Assembly: GCF_001586165.1 (NCBI RefSeq) | Contig: NZ_CP014608.1 | Span: forward strand, 4,154,001-4,218,000 | DNA: 64,000 nucleotides | Direction of reading: 5' to 3' | Source of the DNA: Obesumbacterium proteus | GTDB taxonomy: Bacteria > Pseudomonadota > Gammaproteobacteria > Enterobacterales > Enterobacteriaceae | Shown here: positions 24,321 to 31,605 of the stretch, in pieces | Numbering within the stretch: the stretch's first letter is position 1 | How the letters are laid out: each line of letters starts with the position of its first letter | The notes under the pieces: model-generated | Told to the model about the DNA's origin: nothing | What the model saw: only the letters and a program-made list of their open reading frames with translations | Database searches by the model: none | Translations under genes and position numbers: made by a program

Positions 24321-25105
24321 ATTGTTTGCAGCAGTTCACAGCGCTTATCCAGCAATGACTCCACCGATGCCCTATTTCTCTCTCCCATCCCTACCCGCGT
24401 GGCCAATAATATAAAGCCCGGCTGATTTTCAAACGTCGTTGGCACCACGGCTACGCCATAATAGGCCAGCTGTTCAGGCGTAAGATGAAACCGATCGGCA
24501 AGCGATTTGATTGGGTTCACGCCGATGAGCGCCGGTTGCTCAACACGCTTGGCATAAAACGGATGACGCAACAGCAAATCAGGTAACAAAGTCCATTCAC
24601 GCCCAATATAGGGGCGCTCAGCTTTTAACTGGCGACGAACGTCTTCACGCAAACAGGTGAGATGAATATGAAGCTGATTCTGGCTGCGTCCATAGGCTGA
24701 ATTTAACGCCAGCCCCAGTACATCGTCTGGAAGCGGTCTGCCATATTCATACGCCAGCCGATAGCGCATCGTCCACGCGTAACCGAAATAATCCGGCGCG
24801 TCCTTTTCTAGCAGCACAGGGCTCTCAATGCCGCTCATTCGAGCATTGGGGACCAAAATAAAATGAGCGGGAAAGCGCGGATTTTGAATCACGGTAAACG
24901 CAGAGCGCCGATCGTGAGTCGGCGAGTAGATCTGGGCGCAGGGTGCGGGATCGTGCTTTTGCTGATAGTTAACGCGACAAACTTTATCCACCACGCCCCA
25001 CAGCGCGTCAGATTTGGCACAGCCGGTTAGCGAAAACACCAGCATCAGAAGCGCAGTGCCAAAAATCATCCGATAATTATTTAGCAGCGCGCTTCTCATC
25101 AGCAT
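24308..25105 (-). CDS. cdh: CDP-diacylglycerol pyrophosphatase Cdh
   Basis: Hydrolyses CDP-diacylglycerol to phosphatidate and CMP at the inner membrane. 265 residues with an N-terminal hydrophobic anchor ending in a lipobox-like LTGC (about residue 29). The catalytic HIT-like motif is NQLHIHLTCL; conserved N(S/A)xxGRSQ lies just before it. Length fits E. coli Cdh (251). The start is one base past the queE stop, so the two are co-transcribed, though their functions are unrelated. ATGs at 25105 and 25099 are both possible. Confidence 0.92.
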   Translation of the reverse strand: MLMRSALLNNYRMIFGTALLMLVFSLTGCAKSDALWGVVDKVCRVNYQQKHDPAPCAQIYSPTHDRRSAFTVIQNPRFPAHFILVPNARMSGIESPVLLEKDAPDYFGYAWTMRYRLAYEYGRPLPDDVLGLALNSAYGRSQNQLHIHLTCLREDVRRQLKAERPYIGREWTLLPDLLLRHPFYAKRVEQPALIGVNPIKSLADRFHLTPEQLAYYGVAVVPTTFENQPGFILLATRVGMGERNRASVESLLDKRCELLQTIPAQ

Positions 25106-25106
25106 A

Positions 25107-25778
25107 TCAGGCGATATTCAAATACTTATGGGTTTGCATCGACAAGCGCCAGTTGCGCGCAATACAGGTTTCAATACACAGCTTCGTCGCGCTCTCTTTT
25201 TGGCTAATCGGCTGGAGCGCGATAATACGTTTCTTGTCATCGTGAAGCACGGACAGTAATGCATCTAAATCTTCAATATCGCGCTCACGCGCAACGGGAT
25301 GCTTAACCTCATCGGCGCGCACCAAAGAGGATTCCAAAACCTTCATCCCGCCTTTCATGTTGACCTTTGGAGAGACGGTCACCCAAGTTGCTTCAGAACA
25401 GCGGATTTCATGGGTGCCGCTGGTTTCTATCTGGCAGGAAAAACCATTTTGATTCAGCAATTCCGTCAACGGACGTAAATCATGGATGCAGGGTTCGCCG
25501 CCGGTGATCACCACATGACGAGCGGTATATCCGCGCTCGCGCAGGATATCCAGCAGTTGCTCAGGGCTAGCGCTGCCCCACGCATCGCTCTCTTCAGTTT
25601 TGATCAAGATTTCGTTCATGCCGATTTCTCGTTCAGGTAACTGTTCCCACGTATGTTTGGTATCACACCAGCTGCACCCTACCGGACAACCTTGCAGGCG
25701 AATAAAAATAGCCGGAACACCGGTGTAAAAACCTTCCCCTTGCAGGGTCTGGAACAGTTCGTTTATCGGATACGACAT
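25107..25778 (-). CDS. queE: 7-carboxy-7-deazaguanine synthase QueE
   Basis: Radical SAM enzyme that turns the QueD product into 7-carboxy-7-deazaguanine on the way to queuosine. The cluster motif is C31-x3-C35-x2-C38 (CPVGCSWC), and GGEPC is in the SAM-binding region. 223 residues, same as E. coli. The glycine-rich FQTLQGEGFYTG at the N-terminus is diagnostic. Upstream 210 bases separate it from divergent hutI. Confidence 0.97.
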   Translation of the reverse strand: MSYPINELFQTLQGEGFYTGVPAIFIRLQGCPVGCSWCDTKHTWEQLPEREIGMNEILIKTEESDAWGSASPEQLLDILRERGYTARHVVITGGEPCIHDLRPLTELLNQNGFSCQIETSGTHEIRCSEATWVTVSPKVNMKGGMKVLESSLVRADEVKHPVARERDIEDLDALLSVLHDDKKRIIALQPISQKESATKLCIETCIARNWRLSMQTHKYLNIA

Positions 25779-25954
25779 GACACTCTCATTGTTAATAAAA
25801 CTTTCTTACCATAAAAAAGCTGCGCCATATTGTCGCAGATTTGCCCCCGCGACGCCAAACACGCCGCACCTCAGTCGCACATCGCATTTGAAGTCACAAT
25901 TAAATAACATTTTCATCAAAAACGTTTGACACTCATAGGCCTTTCGAAAATAAA

Positions 25955-25974
25955 TGTATATACAACTCTATACA
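25955..25974. promoter_or_regulatory. Candidate HutC operator before hutI
   Basis: TGTATATACA is a 10-base palindrome, followed by another TATACA after four bases. It lies 25 bases before the hutI ATG. HutC repressors bind TGTATA-type sites in other proteobacteria, and hutC is in this operon. Confidence 0.55.
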
Positions 25975-25988
25975 GGTTTGGGGATGCT

Positions 25989-27239
25989 ATGAATTTATTG
26001 GAGTCCGACGTTATTTGGCGCAACGGACGCTTAGCCACCATGAGCGCACAGAGCAACGCGCCTTATGGTCTTCTCGATCGTCATGCACTGGTGGTGCGCG
26101 ATAAGCATATTATAGCGGTGATCCCAGAGGATGAGCTTCCCGCGCAGCATCCCCAGCAGATCGATCTCCAGGATCGGCTCGTGACTCCAGGTCTTATCGA
26201 CTGTCATACGCATTTAGTCTTCGGTGGCGATCGCGCCTACGAGTGGGAACAGCGCCTGAACGGCGTGTCATATACCGAAATCAGCCAGAAAGGCGGCGGT
26301 ATCAATTCAACCGTGCGCGCCACGCGCGATGCCTCACCGGATACGCTGCTCAGCATCAGCCAACAGCGTTTGCAGGCTTTAATGGACGAAGGCGTAACCA
26401 CGGTAGAAATGAAATCCGGCTACGGTCTGGATCTTATCAATGAAGAAAAACAGCTACGCGTTGCCCAACAGTTGGCACGGCAAAATGCCATCGACGTTAG
26501 CCCAACGCTGCTTTCAGCGCATACCACACCGCCGGAATATCATGGCCGTTCAGACCACTATATCGATCTGATTTGTGAGGAAATCCTGCCGCAGCTGTGG
26601 GAGAAAAAACTGTTTGAATCGGTCGATGTATTTTGCGAAAGCGTGGGTTTTTCACTCACGCAAAGCGAAAAGCTGTTCGCGGCCGCTAAACAGCTCGGAA
26701 TTCCTGTGCGTGGGCATATGGAACAGCTTTCTAATCTTGGCGGCAGCGAACTGGTCGCGCGTTATCACGGGCTGTCGACCGACCATATTGAGCATCTGGA
26801 TGAAGCCGGTATTCAAGCCTTAGCGCGCAGTCAAACCGTGGCGGTTCTGTTGCCCGGTGCCTTCTATTTTTTACGCGAAACCAAACGCCCTCCGGTGGAT
26901 TTGCTGCGCGAATATCGCGTCCCTATGGCGGTAGCCAGTGATTTCAATCCCGGCACCAGCCCCTTCGCCTCTCTGCGTCTCGCGATGAATATGGCCTGCG
27001 TGCAATTTGGCCTCACGCCGGAAGAAGCGTGGCTAGGCGTGACACGACATGCGGCTCAGGCGTTAAACCGTCAGCATACCCACGGACAGCTTGCCGCCGG
27101 TTTTCAGGCTAATTTCGCGGTGTGGGAGGCAGAAAAACCGGTTGAAGTGATTTATGAGCTGGGGCGAAATCCACTGTATCAGCGGATTTATCAAGGCCAA
27201 GCGACACAAAAACAGAGCGAAAATGAGGAAATGCAATGA
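25989..27239 (+). CDS. hutI: Imidazolonepropionase HutI
   Basis: Third step of histidine breakdown: opens imidazolonepropionate to formiminoglutamate. The 416-residue amidohydrolase has metal ligands in DCHTHLVFGG, the KSGYGLD motif, SAHTTPPEY, RGHMEQLSN and the late ASDFNPGTSP. I start at MNLLESD, as the frame from 25926 runs through the operator region. It overlaps hutG by four bases. First gene of a hutIGCD operon; hutU and hutH are not beside it. Confidence 0.95.
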   Translation: MNLLESDVIWRNGRLATMSAQSNAPYGLLDRHALVVRDKHIIAVIPEDELPAQHPQQIDLQDRLVTPGLIDCHTHLVFGGDRAYEWEQRLNGVSYTEISQKGGGINSTVRATRDASPDTLLSISQQRLQALMDEGVTTVEMKSGYGLDLINEEKQLRVAQQLARQNAIDVSPTLLSAHTTPPEYHGRSDHYIDLICEEILPQLWEKKLFESVDVFCESVGFSLTQSEKLFAAAKQLGIPVRGHMEQLSNLGGSELVARYHGLSTDHIEHLDEAGIQALARSQTVAVLLPGAFYFLRETKRPPVDLLREYRVPMAVASDFNPGTSPFASLRLAMNMACVQFGLTPEEAWLGVTRHAAQALNRQHTHGQLAAGFQANFAVWEAEKPVEVIYELGRNPLYQRIYQGQATQKQSENEEMQ

Positions 27240-28189
27240 GCCACTGGCAGCCCACCGCGAATGACGTTTGGCAAGGACGTAACGATCTTGCAGAGTCTCC
27301 CGAAGCGTTACGCTTATTTCAAACTATTGGGCAACACAATGAGCCTCGCCCTATCGTGTTGCTCGGTTTTGCCTGTGATGAAGGTGTTAAACGCAATCAT
27401 GGCCGCACCGGTGCCGCGGCTGCGCCCGATGCGCTGCGTAAAATGCTGGCTAATCTTGCTGCGCATGCAGGACATGATCGCGTCACCGACGGCGGCACTT
27501 TACGCGTTGGCGATACCCCATTAGAAGAAGCGCAGGCGCTCTTTAGCCAAAAGATCACGAAATATCATCAGCAAGGGGTAAGAACCTTAGTCTTTGGCGG
27601 TGGTCATGAAACCGCCTTCGCCCACGGTTTAGGGATATATCAGGCACATCCCGACAAAACCGTCGGCATTATTAATTTTGATGCTCATTTAGATCTGCGC
27701 CGCAACGACGTGGCGACATCGGGCACGCCGTTTCGCCAGCTCGCTCATTACTGCGAACAGAACCATCGACCGTTTCATTATCTCTGCGTCGGCGCTAGCC
27801 TCGCCGCGAACACGCAGGCGTTGGTCACTGAGGCCGAGCGCTTAAACGTTGAGATCGTATGGGATACCGAGGCGCTTACGCGATCGCTCGACGATCTGCA
27901 TCGCCAGATCGGCGCATTTATGGATAAGTGTGAGATCGTCTATCTGACGATCGATCTGGACGTACTTCCTGCGTGGCAAATGCCCGGCGTCTCAGCGCCC
28001 GCCGCCGTGGGATTACCGATTGAACGACTTTTGCCGTTAGTAGGTGCGATATGTGAAAGTCCGTCATTGTGGGGAGCGGATCTGGTGGAATACAATCCCT
28101 CTTTGGATATTCAGCAATTCGGTGCCCGCACGGCGGCACGCATTGCATGGCAAATTCTACATCAATGGAACATCGGCGATTGCCCATAA
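27236..28189 (+). CDS. hutG: Formimidoylglutamase HutG
   Basis: Last step: formiminoglutamate to glutamate and formamide. The 317-residue arginase/agmatinase-fold enzyme binds two manganese ions through GGGHE, NFDAHLDLR and the TIDLDVLP loop, all present. RNHGRTGAAAAPDALR near the start is a typical HutG substrate motif. It overlaps hutI at ATGA and precedes hutC by 12 bases. Confidence 0.95.
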   Translation: MSHWQPTANDVWQGRNDLAESPEALRLFQTIGQHNEPRPIVLLGFACDEGVKRNHGRTGAAAAPDALRKMLANLAAHAGHDRVTDGGTLRVGDTPLEEAQALFSQKITKYHQQGVRTLVFGGGHETAFAHGLGIYQAHPDKTVGIINFDAHLDLRRNDVATSGTPFRQLAHYCEQNHRPFHYLCVGASLAANTQALVTEAERLNVEIVWDTEALTRSLDDLHRQIGAFMDKCEIVYLTIDLDVLPAWQMPGVSAPAAVGLPIERLLPLVGAICESPSLWGADLVEYNPSLDIQQFGARTAARIAWQILHQWNIGDCP

Positions 28190-28201
28190 GGAATGTTATC
28201 C

Positions 28202-28936
28202 ATGACTCTTCCCGCTGATTTATCACCGCTATCAACGCCTGCACCGCTGTATGAGCAGGTCAAAAAAATGATTACCGATAACATCAGTAGCGGAGCTTGG
28301 CCGCCAAATTATCGCATCCCCTCAGAGGCCGAGCTGGTCGCGCATCTGGGATTCAGTCGAATGACCATCAATCGGGCGTTACGCGAGTTAACTCATCAAG
28401 GATTACTGGTGCGCATGCAGGGCGTTGGCACCTTTGTTGCGGAACCGAAAGGGCAATCTGCGCTGTTTGAAGTTCACAGCATTCGCGACGAGATACTGGC
28501 ACGCAATCACCGCCATCACTGCAAAATTATCTTACTGGATAAAGTGCAGGCTAACAGCGAACAAGCCGCAGCCTTAAATCTCAGCGTAGGCGCGCCAATT
28601 TTTCACTCCATCATCGTGCATTACGAAAATGACACGCCGGTGCAGATTGAAAATCGCTATGTAAATCCTATCGTTGCGCCTGATTATCTACAGCAGGACT
28701 TTCTCAAAATCACGCCGCACGACTATTTATCGCGCGTGGCACCACTCACCGAGGGAGAACATATTGTTGAAGCCCTGCTGCCTTCGGCAGAAGAAAGCCA
28801 ATGGCTTCACATTCAGGCGAATGAGCCTTGCCTATTGATCGAACGTCGAACTTGGTCTAAACATCATAATGTTACCTTTGCAAAATTGCTGTTTCCTGGA
28901 ACTCGACATCGTTTAAAAGGACATTTCACCTCATGA
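28202..28936 (+). CDS. hutC: Histidine utilisation repressor HutC
   Basis: GntR-family repressor that releases DNA when urocanate accumulates. 244 residues: N-terminal winged helix (ISSGAWPPNYRIPSEAELVAHLGFSRMTINRALRELTHQGLL) and a UTRA ligand domain (PIFHSIIVHYEND.PVQIENRYVNP). I start at the second ATG because AAGGA lies nine bases before it and touches the first ATG at 28193. It overlaps hutD by four bases. Confidence 0.95.
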   Translation: MTLPADLSPLSTPAPLYEQVKKMITDNISSGAWPPNYRIPSEAELVAHLGFSRMTINRALRELTHQGLLVRMQGVGTFVAEPKGQSALFEVHSIRDEILARNHRHHCKIILLDKVQANSEQAAALNLSVGAPIFHSIIVHYENDTPVQIENRYVNPIVAPDYLQQDFLKITPHDYLSRVAPLTEGEHIVEALLPSAEESQWLHIQANEPCLLIERRTWSKHHNVTFAKLLFPGTRHRLKGHFTS

Positions 28937-29532
28937 ATCAATGGCAGATCATACGATGGGCTGATTATCACGCCATGCCTTGGAAAAATGGACAAGGCGT
29001 TACGCAGGAGATCATGCGAGTGGATTCCCCAAGCGGACGCGATTTTCGCTGGCGTTTATCCATGGCAGAAGTTTCCTCTGACGGCGATTTCTCCAGCTAT
29101 ACGGGGTATCAGCGCATCCTTTCTATTTTAGAAGGCGATGGCTTGCAGTTAAAAATCGATGGGCGTATTGAGCCACCAATTTTGGCCTGTGGGATCCAGC
29201 GTTTTTCCGGCGATAGCCGCGTGAGCAGCACGCTGCTCAATGGCAAAGTGCGCGATCTGAATTTGATTTACGATCCACGCTATTATGGCGCACGACTCCA
29301 GTGGGTCACCACCAGCCCAAATATGCCGCCACTACGCTGCCACGCCAGCACCATTATTTTATTCTGCCACGACGGCGAAATTTCGCTGACGCCGATTGGC
29401 GGCGGTGAATCAATTACGCTAAACCGCTATGACAGCGCAGTGTTAGTCACACCTCGCCCACAAACCCACACCGTTAATTTAGACGGCCACGGCCATCTTG
29501 GGGTCTTTGAATTAACCGGGTTCGATGAATAA
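28933..29532 (+). CDS. hutD: HutD family protein
   Basis: A 199-residue bicupin-like protein found with hut genes (W..DYHAMPWKNGQGVTQEI, DFRWRLSMAEVSSDGDFSSYTGYQRIL). HutD in Pseudomonas is thought to limit flux through the pathway, perhaps by binding formylglutamate; the exact reaction is unknown. The start overlaps hutC, so it is co-translated. Family placement is clear, molecular role is not. Confidence 0.92.
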   Translation: MNQWQIIRWADYHAMPWKNGQGVTQEIMRVDSPSGRDFRWRLSMAEVSSDGDFSSYTGYQRILSILEGDGLQLKIDGRIEPPILACGIQRFSGDSRVSSTLLNGKVRDLNLIYDPRYYGARLQWVTTSPNMPPLRCHASTIILFCHDGEISLTPIGGGESITLNRYDSAVLVTPRPQTHTVNLDGHGHLGVFELTGFDE

Positions 29533-29596
29533 ACTCAAGAAGTCTTAATCCTCGTTAACCTAAAATGATTTATTCCTGTTAATCATGTCAGTCTTA

Positions 29597-29629
29597 CGCA
29601 CGATTGGTTAAACTATTATCAATCGTGCG
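29597..29629. repeat. Ten-base inverted repeat before qmcA
   Basis: CGCACGATTG and CAATCGTGCG around a 13-base AT-rich loop, 32 bases before the qmcA ATG. No T-run follows on either strand, so an operator or leader structure is as likely as the hutD terminator. Confidence 0.55.
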
Positions 29630-29661
29630 GTATGAGGCCGTTCGCTAACAGGAGGTTGTCG

Positions 29662-30579
29662 ATGTTTACCGTTATTCCCGTCTTAGTGGTTGTTGCGTTG
29701 GTCATCGTATGGTCAGGGATTAAAATCGTGCCGCAAGGCTTCCAGTGGACCGTCGAGCGCTTTGGCCGCTACACCAAAACATTAATGCCTGGCCTGAATT
29801 TAATCATTCCATTCATGGATCGCGTCGGTCGTAAGATCAACATGATGGAACAGGTTTTAGACATCCCTGCTCAAGAAATCATTTCAAAAGATAACGCCAA
29901 CGTCACCATTGATGCCGTTTGCTTTATTCAGGTTATCGACCCTGCCCGCGCCGCCTATGAAGTGAGCAATTTAGAGCGCGCCATCGTCAATTTAACCATG
30001 ACCAACTTCCGAACCGTTCTGGGTTCGATGGAACTGGATGAAATGCTGTCACAGCGCGACCACATTAATGGCCGTTTGCTGCATATCGTTGATGAAGCCA
30101 CCAACCCTTGGGGCGTAAAAGTCACGCGTATCGAAATCCGCGACGTGCGTCCGCCGGTCGAACTGGTGGCTTCCATGAACGCCCAGATGAAAGCTGAGCG
30201 AACCAAACGTGCGGATATTCTCGAAGCTGAAGGTGTGCGTCAGGCAGCCATTTTGCGTGCCGAAGGTGAAAAGCAGTCTCAAATCCTGAAAGCCGAAGGT
30301 GAACGTCAGTCCGCATTCTTGCAGGCAGAAGCGCGCGAACGTGCCGCGGAAGCTGAAGCTCAGGCCACCAAAATGGTGTCAGAGGCGATTGCCGCCGGGA
30401 ACATTCAGGCGATTAACTACTTCGTGGCACAAAAATATACTGACGCACTGCAAAAAATTGGTTCTGCCACCAACAGCAAAGTGATTATGATGCCGCTGGA
30501 AGCCAGCAATCTGATGGGCTCCATTGGCGGTATCGCTGAATTGCTGAAAGAAACAGGCCCCGTTAAAGGCAAATCATAA
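29662..30579 (+). CDS. qmcA: SPFH-domain membrane protein QmcA
   Basis: Stomatin/prohibitin-like inner-membrane protein of 305 residues, equal to E. coli QmcA. One N-terminal helix (about 2-22), an SPFH domain (PQGFQWTVERFGRYTKTLMPG), and a long alanine/glutamate-rich coiled coil with repeated ILRAEGEKQSQILKAEGERQ-like units. It organises membrane microdomains and can suppress loss of FtsH/HtpX quality control. The start has AGGAGG eight bases upstream. Translationally coupled to the NfeD-like gene that follows. Confidence 0.95.
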   Translation: MFTVIPVLVVVALVIVWSGIKIVPQGFQWTVERFGRYTKTLMPGLNLIIPFMDRVGRKINMMEQVLDIPAQEIISKDNANVTIDAVCFIQVIDPARAAYEVSNLERAIVNLTMTNFRTVLGSMELDEMLSQRDHINGRLLHIVDEATNPWGVKVTRIEIRDVRPPVELVASMNAQMKAERTKRADILEAEGVRQAAILRAEGEKQSQILKAEGERQSAFLQAEARERAAEAEAQATKMVSEAIAAGNIQAINYFVAQKYTDALQKIGSATNSKVIMMPLEASNLMGSIGGIAELLKETGPVKGKS

Positions 30580-31031
30580 TGATTGATTACATTGCCCAAA
30601 ATCCGCATGGCTTTTGGCTGTCGCTGGGCGGTGTGCTATTAGCTGCGGAGTTGTTAGGCGCTGGCGGGTATCTGCTGTGGTGCGGCATTTCAGCACTGTT
30701 GGTCGGCCTGCTGACATGGGTACTTCCATTTGGCTGGGAGTGGCAGGCAACGCTGTTTGCGATCCTCACCGTCGCTACCGCGCTACTTTGGTGGCGCTGG
30801 CTACGGCGCAGTCAGCCGGTATCAAGAAACAATGATGACCTGCTTAATCAACGTAGCCGCCAACTTATTGGTGCGCGTGCCACGCTTGAAGCCCCTATCG
30901 TCAACGGCAATGGACGCATTCGTATCGGCGACAGCAGCTGGCGCGTCACCTGTTCGCAGGAGTTACCGATCGGGGCCGTCGTTGAAGTTATCGACGTAGA
31001 AGGTATTACGTTAGTCGTGAAAAGTATTTAA
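30579..31031 (+). CDS. ybbJ: NfeD-like membrane protein YbbJ
   Basis: 150-residue partner of QmcA: three or four hydrophobic helices in the first 75 residues and a C-terminal OB-fold (LIGARATLEAPIVNGNGRIRIGDSSWRV). STOMATIN/NfeD pairs are common. The ATG shares one base with the qmcA stop (TAATG), a tight coupling. Ends 45 bases before the convergent cueR. Confidence 0.93.
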   Translation: MIDYIAQNPHGFWLSLGGVLLAAELLGAGGYLLWCGISALLVGLLTWVLPFGWEWQATLFAILTVATALLWWRWLRRSQPVSRNNDDLLNQRSRQLIGARATLEAPIVNGNGRIRIGDSSWRVTCSQELPIGAVVEVIDVEGITLVVKSI

Positions 31032-31042
31032 GCCGTCAGTTC

Positions 31043-31070
31043 CCCCGCGCAGAGATTTGCCGGGGGGCAA
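31043..31070. terminator. Terminator between ybbJ and cueR
   Basis: TCCCCCG and CGGGGGG face each other around an AGAGATTTGC-type loop. No strong T-run; probably a moderate bidirectional terminator. Confidence 0.5.
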
Positions 31071-31075
31071 GCCAC

Positions 31076-31483
31076 TTAAGCCTTATGCCCGTGGCAGCAA
31101 CCCGCCAGATTATTAATGATCGGGCAATCCGCACTTTCATCGCCGGGACACTCATCGGCTAGCGCCATCAACCGGTGGCGCATCTGCTGCAATTCGTCAA
31201 TATGCCGTTCCAGTTCGGCCACTTTCTCTAAAGTACGGCGCTTAACGTCTGCACTGTGGCGGCTTTTATCATGAAAAAGCCCGACCAGCTCGCGGCATTC
31301 GTCCAGCGTAAAGCCCACCTGCCGCGCCTGACGCAGCAAAGTCAGCTCTTCAATATGTTTTTCACCGTAGAACCGATAGCCATTATCAGCGCGGTTTGGC
31401 GCGGTCATCAGCCCTTTTTCTTCGTAAAAACGGATGGTTTTACTGGTGAGTCCGGTTTTCTTGGCAACCTCACTGATATTCAT
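31076..31483 (-). CDS. cueR: Copper-responsive regulator CueR
   Basis: MerR-family activator of copper export. From MNISEVAKKTGL the protein is 135 residues with the metal-binding cysteines exactly at C112 and C120, inside the loop CPGDESADCPI, and a CC...H tail, all as in E. coli CueR. The N-terminus is the MerR winged helix (SKTIRFYEEKGLM). The longer frame upstream overlaps the copA promoter. Divergent from copA, which it controls. Confidence 0.97.
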   Translation of the reverse strand: MNISEVAKKTGLTSKTIRFYEEKGLMTAPNRADNGYRFYGEKHIEELTLLRQARQVGFTLDECRELVGLFHDKSRHSADVKRRTLEKVAELERHIDELQQMRHRLMALADECPGDESADCPIINNLAGCCHGHKA

Positions 31484-31496
31484 TCTGCCTCCCCTC

Positions 31497-31527
31497 TTGA
31501 CCTTACCCTTGCAGGAAGGTTTAAGCT
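31497..31527 (+). promoter_or_regulatory. copA promoter with CueR box
   Basis: TTGACC at 31497-31502, then 19 bases, then TAAGCT at 31522-31527. The over-long spacer holds the dyad ACCTTACC...GGAAGGT (31500-31520), the arrangement that MerR proteins untwist. Confidence 0.9.
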
Positions 31528-31605
31528 TAGTCCAAGTGAAGAATACCATGTGATTCGCCCATCAACACCACGTGTTCATTGGGCAATACCAGAGAGGATT
31601 TTATT

